Below are positions 15,847 through 22,415 of a stretch of DNA of 64,000 nucleotides, in pieces. Below the pieces are notes generated by a model. It worked only from the letters and a program-made list of their open reading frames with translations. It had not been told where the DNA came from and did no database searches. The translations under genes and the position numbers were made by a program. The stretch lies in the NCBI RefSeq assembly GCF_040655735.1, contig NZ_JBFAKK010000010.1, forward strand, positions 248,001 through 312,000, read 5' to 3'. The stretch is from Phytomonospora sp040655735. Lineage in GTDB: Bacteria > Actinomycetota > Actinomycetes > Mycobacteriales > Micromonosporaceae. Numbering within the stretch: position 1 is the first letter of the stretch; each line of letters opens with the position of its first letter.

Positions 15847-16962
15847 CTAGAACGCCTTGCGGACGACCCCGCCGACGACGGCGCACCAGGTGCTCATCGA
15901 CACCTTGCCGTTGCGGGGGAGTCCGTGCAGTCGCTGCACGTCCTGGAGTGCGTCCTTGGTGGCGCCGTCGAAGGCGCCGGTGATGGCGACGTCGGCGTAG
16001 CCCTTGCCGTTGAGCATGAACTGGATCGCCTCGACGGGCAGGCCGGTGTCGTGGCGCCCGAGCTCCGGGGCGAGGGTCTCCCAGGTCTCCGGCGTGAGGG
16101 TGGCGTCGATGTCGACGGGGATGTTGTTGCGCGACTGCCAGTCCTGCACGGCCGCGACGGTCGCGGCGCCGAACACGCTGTCCAAGGGCACCTCGTAGCC
16201 CTTGGCCTTGAGCAGGTACTGCGCGACGCGCACGACCGGCCCGCCGACGAAGCGCCAGGTGTCGGGCCAGCGGCGCTCGGGGATGTCGCGCCACTCGGTG
16301 TCGAGCTTGCGGGCGACGGCCCGGCGCAGCTTCGGGAACTGCCGGTAGAAGGCGGCGCCCGGACACAGCGTCGACCGGTAGTCCCAGTGGCCGAAGATGT
16401 CGTGGGCGTGCAGGCCGTACTTGCGGCAGATCGCGACGCACAGCGCGGTCAGCGAGTCGAAGAGTTCTTCCGGGGGCGTCTCGGTGACGTAGGTGCCCTC
16501 GTTCTCGATGCCGATGGAGCGGCCGTTCTCGCCGGGGCAGTGCGCCGAGACGATCTGGTTGGCGCCGTTGCGAAGGGCGTCGAGGCTGCCCCGGCGGCCC
16601 TCCATGATGTAGCCGCCGCGGCTGACGGTGAAATGCTGGCCGGTGTCGGACCAGCCGTTGCCGTCCATGTGCAGGTCCTGGCAGTCCTTGGCCAGCTTGA
16701 TCGCCTGCTCGCGGGAGTAGTCGGTCACATTGGGGAAGGCCATGTGGTGGACGATGATCTTGTTCGTGGCGATGGCGCTGGCCGACAGGGGACTCGACGG
16801 CGGGCGGGCGCCCCACGCGTCGCAGCCGAGGATGTCGGGGAACCTGCCCGGATGGGCCTGCGCGGAACCGGGGAGGGCCAGTCCGGCGCCCGCGACCGAC
16901 ACGGCCGCGGTGGCCAGGGACGCCTTGAACAGGCGCCGGCGGGTCAGATCACTGGAGGTCAT
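15847..16962 (-). CDS. Tat-exported N-acetylmuramoyl-L-alanine amidase
   Basis: 371 residues. A twin-arginine signal (TRRRLFKASLA, cleavage near GSAQA) is followed by a peptidoglycan-recognition/amidase_2 domain (~45-215). Its zinc ligands are seen in IIVHHMA and in GHWDYRSTLCPG. Two PG_binding_1 repeats (~235-290 and ~305-365) complete it. It should cleave the amide between MurNAc and L-Ala in the cell wall after export. It is divergent from dapE across 131 bp. The GAAGGGAT upstream of the ATG is an acceptable ribosome-binding site. Confidence 0.94.
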   Translation of the reverse strand: MTSSDLTRRRLFKASLATAAVSVAGAGLALPGSAQAHPGRFPDILGCDAWGARPPSSPLSASAIATNKIIVHHMAFPNVTDYSREQAIKLAKDCQDLHMDGNGWSDTGQHFTVSRGGYIMEGRRGSLDALRNGANQIVSAHCPGENGRSIGIENEGTYVTETPPEELFDSLTALCVAICRKYGLHAHDIFGHWDYRSTLCPGAAFYRQFPKLRRAVARKLDTEWRDIPERRWPDTWRFVGGPVVRVAQYLLKAKGYEVPLDSVFGAATVAAVQDWQSRNNIPVDIDATLTPETWETLAPELGRHDTGLPVEAIQFMLNGKGYADVAITGAFDGATKDALQDVQRLHGLPRNGKVSMSTWCAVVGGVVRKAF

Positions 16963-17093
16963 GGGGTGGATCCCTTCAGGACCAGGGGTGTGGTTGTAGG
17001 AAAACTCCTCACAGCTTCGTCGCCGTGAAGGAGATTTTCAAGAGGCGAGTGGCGCGACCTGGCGCCGACCGGCTGCGCGTATCGTGATCAGTT

Positions 17094-18173
17094 GTGGCCG
17101 TACTTGACGAAAAGACCCTTGCCGATCCCGTCGCCCTCACCCGCGCCCTCGTCGACATCGAGTCGGTGTCGGGCGACGAGGACGCCATATCCGACGCGAT
17201 CGTCGAGGCCCTCGCCGGACTCGGACACCTGAACGTCGAACGCGACGGCAACGTGGTCTTCGCCAGCACGAACCTCGGGCTGCCCCGCAGGGTCATGCTC
17301 GCCGGGCACACCGACACCGTGCCGCTGCACGACAACTTCCCCTCTCGCACCGAGGGCGACATCATGTGGGGCTGCGGTACCTCCGACATGAAGTCGGGCA
17401 CCGCCATCGCCCTGCACCTCGCGGCGACCGTCACGCGGCCGCGCCACGACCTCTCCTTCGCGTTCTACGACTGCGAGGAGATCGAGGCCGAGCGCAACGG
17501 GCTCAACCGGATCGCCGCGACCCGTCCCGAGTGGCTCGCCGCGGACTTCGCGCTGCTGCTGGAGCCGACCTACGCGGCCGTCGAGGCGGGCTGCCAGGGG
17601 ACGATGCGCGCCGACATCCGCACCAGCGGCGTTCGTGCGCACGCCGCACGCAGCTGGCTGGGCAGCAACGCCATCCACGCCGCCGCCGAGGTGCTCAACC
17701 GCCTCGACCGCTACGAGGCCCGCAAGGTCACCATCGACGGCTGTGACTACCACGAAGGCCTCAACGCGATGTTCATCAACGGGGGAGTGGCCGGCAACGT
17801 CGTCCCCGATGAATGCGTAGTGCAGGTCAACTTCCGCTTCGCCCCCGACCGCGACCTCGCCGCCGCCGAGGCGCACGTGCGCGCGGTGTTCGCCGGCCTC
17901 GACGTCACCATCGTCGACAGCGCGCCCGGCGCGCTGCCCGGCCTCGACGCTCCCGCCGCCAAGGAGTTCCTGGCCGCCGTAGGCCGCCCGGCGGCCGCCA
18001 AGCTCGGCTGGACCGACGTGGCGCGCTTCGCCGCGCTCGGTATCCCCGCGGTCAACTACGGACCCGGCGACCCGAACCTGGCGCACAAGCAGGACGAGCG
18101 GGTCGAGATCCCGCTGATCGGCGAGTGCGCCGACGTCCTGCGGCGTTACCTGACAGCCGAGGAGGGCGTGTAG
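17094..18173 (+). CDS. dapE: Succinyl-diaminopimelate desuccinylase
   Basis: 359 residues of the M20 metallopeptidase fold. Metal and catalytic residues are visible in MLAGHTDTVP, WGCGTSDMKSG and the catalytic EE in YDCEEIEAERNG. It yields LL-diaminopimelate for lysine and peptidoglycan. The length and the VDIESVSGDE N-terminus match actinobacterial DapE. GTG 17094 has no ribosome-binding site but follows TATCGT (17080-17085) by 8 nt, suggesting a leaderless message. The stop is immediately followed by the ATG of the PH-domain gene. Confidence 0.95.
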   Translation: MAVLDEKTLADPVALTRALVDIESVSGDEDAISDAIVEALAGLGHLNVERDGNVVFASTNLGLPRRVMLAGHTDTVPLHDNFPSRTEGDIMWGCGTSDMKSGTAIALHLAATVTRPRHDLSFAFYDCEEIEAERNGLNRIAATRPEWLAADFALLLEPTYAAVEAGCQGTMRADIRTSGVRAHAARSWLGSNAIHAAAEVLNRLDRYEARKVTIDGCDYHEGLNAMFINGGVAGNVVPDECVVQVNFRFAPDRDLAAAEAHVRAVFAGLDVTIVDSAPGALPGLDAPAAKEFLAAVGRPAAAKLGWTDVARFAALGIPAVNYGPGDPNLAHKQDERVEIPLIGECADVLRRYLTAEEGV

Positions 18174-18656
18174 ATGAGCGGCGCGACGATCGGGGAGACT
18201 CGGGGCGTGGAAACACCCGAGACCGTCACCTTCCGCCCTCGCCGCGCGCGGCGGGCCTGCTGGATCGCCGCCGTCGTGGTCGTGGTGGCCTTCAGCCTCC
18301 TCGCGATCGGGCTGACCGGCCCGACCGACGGCGGCGGGGTGTTCGAGCCCGCCGACCAGGTTGCGATGGTCGTGCTCGGCCTGCTGGGCGCCGCGCTGAT
18401 CCTGCTGTTCACGCGGCCGGTGATCCGCGCCGACGCCAAGGGCGTGCACGTCCGCAACGTCGTCGGCGGCTACGACCTGCCCTGGCAGGTCGTGCGTGCG
18501 GTCCGCTTCGAGCGCGGTGCCTCCTGGGCGAGCCTCGAACTCGAAGACGACGACGAGGTGTCGGTGATGGCGATCCAGGCCGTCGACAAGGGCGAGGCCG
18601 TCGAGGCGGTGCGCACGCTGCGCGCGATGCTGGCCACCGCACGTGGAGAGAACTGA
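18174..18656 (+). CDS. PH-domain membrane protein
   Basis: 160 residues. Two hydrophobic helices (about 29-48 and 63-82) are followed by a small beta-rich domain (about 86-155) with FTRPVIRADAKGVHVRNVVG and the tryptophan-containing LPWQVVRAVRFERG, typical of actinobacterial PH-domain (DUF2581-like) proteins. It is likely anchored in the membrane with the PH domain in the cytoplasm. The function is unknown. The ATG abuts the dapE TAG, so it is probably cotranscribed. GTG 18207 is an alternative start. Confidence 0.82.
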   Translation: MSGATIGETRGVETPETVTFRPRRARRACWIAAVVVVVAFSLLAIGLTGPTDGGGVFEPADQVAMVVLGLLGAALILLFTRPVIRADAKGVHVRNVVGGYDLPWQVVRAVRFERGASWASLELEDDDEVSVMAIQAVDKGEAVEAVRTLRAMLATARGEN

Positions 18657-19000
18657 CCTGGTACTCTTAGGTGTCGACCACATCGTCGGTGTCTTTGTGA
18701 TGCATCCGGTCATGCGCCGGGTTAGGCACGTAGTTCGCCGTGATGTCGCAAGCGGAGCCCCGCTCCCACCCGAGCAGCCGTCTGGTTTTCCAGGAATAGG
18801 CAGCCGGGTCCGGTCGTTCGTACTAGGCGTCTGAAACAGACGTCCGTACGGGCATAGCCGCGCACTCTCGTGCACGGCTACCGGTCGAGCGGGCCTCAAG
18901 CGCTTCTCAGCGCCTGGGGCCTTGTTCTTTTGGGGTTGAGCCCTGCTTCGCGACGGTCGTCTAGAGACCAACGGTGTATTCGCAGACTCAAGGAGGCCCC
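18657..19000 (+). promoter_or_regulatory. Long leader of the infC-rpmI-rplT operon
   Basis: These 344 bp hold no convincing gene. TACTCT (18662-18667) is a possible -10. The rest would be a structured 5' leader ending in a terminator-like hairpin (18891-18931) and the infC ribosome-binding site AAGGAGG (18990-18996). Long regulated leaders before infC-rpmI-rplT are known in several phyla, where they mediate L20 or IF3 autoregulation. Confidence 0.55.
18891..18931 (+). terminator. Putative attenuator in the infC leader
   Basis: GGGCCTCAAGCGCT (18891-18904) folds on AGCGCCTGGGGCCT (18909-18922): 14 positions with one A.C mismatch and two G.U pairs. The loop is 4 nt and the T-tract TTGTTCTTTT (18922-18931) follows. 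It lies 70 nt upstream of the infC start and inside its leader, so premature termination is a plausible control point. Confidence 0.7.
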
Positions 19001-19579
19001 ATCAGCGACGCGCGCGTGAACGAGCAGATCCGGGCACGGGAAGTCCGGCTCGTCGGTCCGCAGGGAGAACAGGTCGGGATCGTTTCCCTCGACCAGGCCC
19101 TGCAGCTGGCTGCCGATGTTGACCTGGATCTGGTCGAGGTTGCGCCCATGGCACGCCCACCGGTGTGCAAACTCATGGACTACGGCAAGTACAAGTACGA
19201 GGCCGCGCTCAAGGCGCGCGAGGCTCGGCGCAACCAGCAACAGACCGTCATCAAAGAGATGAAGCTCCGGCTCAAGATCGACACGCATGACTACGAGACC
19301 AAAAAGGGTCACGTCCTGCGGTTCCTGAAGGCCGGCGACAAGGTCAAGGTAACGATCATGTTCCGCGGCCGTGAGCAGAGCCGCCCCGAAATGGGCAAGC
19401 GCCTGCTGGAACGGCTCGCCTCCGACGTGGAGGAGTTCGGTCTCGTCGAGTCGATGCCTCGCCTCGACGGCCGGAACATGATCATGGTGATGGCGCCGCA
19501 CCGGGCCAAGCAGACGCCGGCCGCCGCCAAGGCGGAGGCGGAGGCGGAAGCCGCCGAGGCTCCGGCAGCCGTCGAGTAA
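19001..19579 (+). CDS. infC: Translation initiation factor IF-3
   Basis: 192 residues. The N-terminal domain (DARVNEQIRAREVRLVGPQG), the linker and the C-terminal domain (RGREQSRPEMGKRLLERL) are complete. A charged Ala/Glu tail ends it. It monitors start codons and keeps 30S subunits free. The best start is the rare codon ATC at 19001, 4 nt after AAGGAGG. No ATG or GTG fits: a GTG at 18974 would place the ribosome-binding site inside the gene. A non-canonical infC start that IF3 itself discriminates against is the known autoregulation principle in E. coli (AUU). Confidence 0.93.
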   Translation: MSDARVNEQIRAREVRLVGPQGEQVGIVSLDQALQLAADVDLDLVEVAPMARPPVCKLMDYGKYKYEAALKAREARRNQQQTVIKEMKLRLKIDTHDYETKKGHVLRFLKAGDKVKVTIMFRGREQSRPEMGKRLLERLASDVEEFGLVESMPRLDGRNMIMVMAPHRAKQTPAAAKAEAEAEAAEAPAAVE

Positions 19580-19602
19580 CAACCCCGAGGAGTAACGGCA
19601 CA

Positions 19603-19797
19603 ATGCCGAAAATGAAGAGCCACAGTGGCATGGGCAAGCGGATCAAGATCAGCGGATCCGGGAAGCTTCTGCGCCAGCGCGCGAACCGCCGCCACTACCT
19701 TGAGCACAAGCCCTCGACGCTGACCCGCAAGCTTGACGGGACCGTCGAGGTCGCCAAGGGCGACGAGAAGCGGATCCGCAGGATGCTCGGGCTCTGA
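19603..19797 (+). CDS. rpmI: 50S ribosomal protein L35
   Basis: 64 residues, highly basic, beginning MPKMKSHSGMGKRIKISGSG, a standard L35. It is 23 bp after infC with a CCGAGGAG ribosome-binding site. Second gene of the IF3-L35-L20 operon. Confidence 0.97.
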   Translation: MPKMKSHSGMGKRIKISGSGKLLRQRANRRHYLEHKPSTLTRKLDGTVEVAKGDEKRIRRMLGL

Positions 19798-19872
19798 CCC
19801 CGCATCAAGTCGAGAGCATCAACCCAGGTCGTCCGGAGACAGTCCGGGCGGTCGTGATGAGGAGATACACCC

Positions 19873-20241
19873 GTGGCACGTGTTAAGCGGGCAGTCAACG
19901 CCCAGAAGAAGCGCCGCTCCGTTCTGGAGGCCGCCAGCGGTTACCGCGGCCAGCGTTCCCGCCTGTACCGCAAGGCGAAGGAGCAGCTGCTCCACTCGCT
20001 CACTTACTCCTACCGGGACCGTCGCGCTCGCAAGGGCGAGTTCCGTCGGCTGTGGATCACGCGTATCAACGCGGCGGCCCGCGCCAACGGCATGACCTAC
20101 AACCGGTTCATGCAGGGCCTGACCCTCGCCGGTGTCGAGGTGGACCGCAAGGTCCTCGCCGACCTGGCCGTGACCGACGCCGCCGCGTTCACCGCGCTGG
20201 TCGAGGTCGCCCGCAAGTCGCTGCCGGCTGTCAACGCCTAG
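19873..20241 (+). CDS. rplT: 50S ribosomal protein L20
   Basis: 122 residues beginning MARVKRAVNAQKKRR and including YRGQRSRLYRKAKEQLLHS and RRLWITRINAAAR, diagnostic of L20. It binds 23S rRNA early in assembly. In several bacteria L20 represses its own operon by binding the leader, which may be relevant to the infC leader here. GTG start with GAGGAGA upstream. Confidence 0.97.
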   Translation: MARVKRAVNAQKKRRSVLEAASGYRGQRSRLYRKAKEQLLHSLTYSYRDRRARKGEFRRLWITRINAAARANGMTYNRFMQGLTLAGVEVDRKVLADLAVTDAAAFTALVEVARKSLPAVNA

Positions 20242-20245
20242 GCGC

Positions 20246-21043
20246 ATGCAGGATCATTCACCCGGGGTGGATCCGTACACGGTACGGACCCCCCGGGTAA
20301 TCAATGCCCGCAAACTTCTGCGGCGCCGCAACCGCGACGCCCGTCGCGAGTTCCTCGCCGAGGGACCGCAGTCGGTCCGCGAGGCACTGCGCGCCGGGGC
20401 CGTCACGGAGCTGTTCGGCACCGCCGAGGCCCTGGGCCGTCACGCCGAACTCGCCGCGGAGGCCGAGCGCGTGTCCACCGTGGACGACGCGGCCCTCGCG
20501 GCCCTGTGCGACACCGTGCAGCCGCAAGGCCTCGTCGCGGTGTGCGGCTACGTCGACGTCTCCCTGCCGGCCTCCCCGCGTCTGGCGGTGATGCTCGCGG
20601 GCATCTCCGATCCCGGGAACGCCGGGACGATCCTGCGCACCGCCGACGCGGCGGGTGCGGGTGCGGTGGTCTTCCCCGACGACACCGTCGATCCGTACAA
20701 CGGCAAGTGCGTCCGTTCGGCGGCGGGAAGCCTGTTCCACGTCCCGGTCGTGCGCGGGGGAGATCCGGCGGAGCTGCTGAAGACCCTTCGCTCGGCGGGC
20801 ACGAGAGTCCTCGCCGCTGACGCGTACGGCGACACCGACCTGCACACACTCGCTGACGAGGGCGGGCTGGCCGCGCCGACGACGTGGTTGTTCGGCTCCG
20901 AGGCGCACGGCCTGCCGCCGGAGATGGCCGAGGCGGCCGACCTGCGGGTGAAGATCCCGATCTTCGGGGCCGCGGAGAGCCTGAACCTCGCCGCCGCAGC
21001 GGCGATCTGCCTGTACACCAGCGCTCGCGCGCAGCAGGGCTAG
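20246..21043 (+). CDS. TrmH/SpoU-family RNA 2'-O-methyltransferase
   Basis: 265 residues. An N-terminal substrate-binding domain (NARKLLRRRNRDARREFLAEG) is followed by the SPOUT trefoil-knot domain. Its SAM and catalytic motifs are seen in GISDPGNAGTILRTADAAGA, FGSEAHGLP and IPIFGAAESLNLAAAAAI. It probably methylates ribose in 23S rRNA, as often encoded between rplT and pheS in actinobacteria. The exact nucleotide is unknown. It starts 4 bp after rplT. The GTG at 20267 is an alternative start. Confidence 0.93.
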   Translation: MQDHSPGVDPYTVRTPRVINARKLLRRRNRDARREFLAEGPQSVREALRAGAVTELFGTAEALGRHAELAAEAERVSTVDDAALAALCDTVQPQGLVAVCGYVDVSLPASPRLAVMLAGISDPGNAGTILRTADAAGAGAVVFPDDTVDPYNGKCVRSAAGSLFHVPVVRGGDPAELLKTLRSAGTRVLAADAYGDTDLHTLADEGGLAAPTTWLFGSEAHGLPPEMAEAADLRVKIPIFGAAESLNLAAAAAICLYTSARAQQG

Positions 21044-21119
21044 AAGCCGGAGATCGTTGCGGCCACGAGGTCGCGGCCGCTCGCATGGTGGACGCGGCGT
21101 CGGCCGCGCACGGACCCGC

Positions 21120-21233
21120 TACACTTCACGCGTGTCCTATCCCGCTCCCGTATCGTCCGCCGTCGCCGCTCGCGGCCACCGGCGCATGACGCCGTGGTTT
21201 AGCGGGCCCGCCGGTGGCGGGCCGCTGCGGTAG
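21120..21233 (+). promoter_or_regulatory. Promoter and possible leader ORF upstream of pheS
   Basis: TACACT (21120-21125) is a -10 candidate. Seven nt downstream a GTG (21132) opens a 33-codon frame ending at TAG 21231-21233. The encoded peptide contains Trp-Phe near its middle, and the frame runs into a GGCCCGCC/GGCGGGCC hairpin (21205-21223). The arrangement resembles a leaderless leader-peptide attenuator, but only one Phe codon is present. Most of the 292-bp gap otherwise shows nothing. Confidence 0.35.
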
Positions 21234-21335
21234 CGAACACGTAGGGCTCCTCTCAACACCGGCGGGCAGGCGGCGCAGCCGCGCGTCCAGCCAGGTCCTA
21301 GACTGCCCCACCGGGTGTCTTTACGAGAGTGAGCC

Positions 21336-22415
21336 ATGACGTACCGCAATGATCCGTATGACCCTAAGCAGGTCGCCCTCCTCGATCCGGCCGCTCTCGA
21401 GCGGGCCGTCAACGAGGCGGAGAAGTCCTTCGGTGAAGCCGCCGACCTCGACGCGCTGGCGGCGGTGAAGCACCTGCATCTCGGTGACCGCGCCGCGGTG
21501 TCGCTCGCGCGGCGCGAGATCGGCGCGCTTCCCCCTGCCGCGAAGGCCGACGCCGGCAAGAACGTCAACCAGGCGCGCCAGGCGATCCAGGCCGCCTTCG
21601 ACGCCCGCCGCGAGGTGCTGGAGGCCGAACGGGCCGCGCGCGTGCTGCGCGAGGAGACCGTCGACGTCACCTTGCCCGCCGACCGGCGCCCGCAGGGCGC
21701 GCGTCACCCGCTGACGCTGCTCGGCGAGCAGGTCGAGGACCTCTTCATCGGGATGGGCTACGAGATCGCCGAAGGCCCGGAGGTCGAGTCCTCCTGGTAC
21801 AACTTCGACGCGCTCAACATGGGCCCCGACCACCCGGCGCGGCAGATGATGGACACCTTCTACCTGGAGACCGCCTCGCGGCAGGTGTCGAAGGACCTCG
21901 TTCTGCGCACGCACACCTCGCCGGTGCAGATCCGCACGATGCTCGACCGGGAACCGCCGATCTACGTCGTCTGCCCCGGGCGGGTCTACCGCACCGACGA
22001 GCTCGACGCGACGCACACGCCGGTCTTCCACCAGGTCGAGGGTCTGGTGATCGACAAGGGCATCACCATGCGGCACATGCGCGGAACGCTGGAGCACTTC
22101 GCGCGCGAGATGATCGGCGCCGACATCACCACCCGCATGCGCCCCTCCTACTTCCCCTTCACCGAGCCCAGCGCCGAACTCGACCTGTGGTGGCCCGGCC
22201 ACCGCGACGGGCCGCGCTGGATCGAGTGGGGCGGCTGCGGCATGGTCAACCCGCGCGTCCTGCGCGCCTGCGGGATCGACCCCGACGTCTACACCGGCTT
22301 CGCCTTCGGGATGGGCATCGAGCGCACCCTGATGCTGCGCAGCGGCGTCACCGACATGCGGCACATGGTCGAAGGCGACGTGCGGTTCGCGCGCGCCTAC
22401 GGAATGGAGATCTGA
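21336..22415 (+). CDS. pheS: Phenylalanine--tRNA ligase alpha subunit
   Basis: 359 residues. An N-terminal coiled-coil tRNA-binding region (~10-95) is followed by the class II aminoacylation core. Motif 2 (FHQVEGLVIDKG) and motif 3 (GFAFGMGIERTLMLR) are intact. It charges tRNA-Phe as the alpha2beta2 enzyme with PheT. ATG with GAGAGTGA upstream. The stop overlaps the pheT ATG by 1 bp (TGATG), ensuring balanced synthesis. Confidence 0.97.
   Translation: MTYRNDPYDPKQVALLDPAALERAVNEAEKSFGEAADLDALAAVKHLHLGDRAAVSLARREIGALPPAAKADAGKNVNQARQAIQAAFDARREVLEAERAARVLREETVDVTLPADRRPQGARHPLTLLGEQVEDLFIGMGYEIAEGPEVESSWYNFDALNMGPDHPARQMMDTFYLETASRQVSKDLVLRTHTSPVQIRTMLDREPPIYVVCPGRVYRTDELDATHTPVFHQVEGLVIDKGITMRHMRGTLEHFAREMIGADITTRMRPSYFPFTEPSAELDLWWPGHRDGPRWIEWGGCGMVNPRVLRACGIDPDVYTGFAFGMGIERTLMLRSGVTDMRHMVEGDVRFARAYGMEI

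Noticed and set aside
18643..18834. 63-codon frame in the infC leader
   Set aside because: No ribosome-binding site or recognisable peptide. The region is better explained as a structured leader.
18660..19000. A tRNA or small RNA gene in the infC leader
   Set aside because: No cloverleaf with T-loop GGTTCRA and acceptor pairing could be assembled. Only the terminator-like hairpin is clear.
21044..21335. T-box riboswitch upstream of pheS
   Set aside because: No T-box consensus or specifier-loop architecture is visible, and actinobacterial T-boxes are mainly linked to other synthetases.
22187..22414. Upstream extension of pheT inside pheS
   Set aside because: The conserved PheT N-terminus begins at ATG 22415. 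The extension is the out-of-frame 3' end of pheS.
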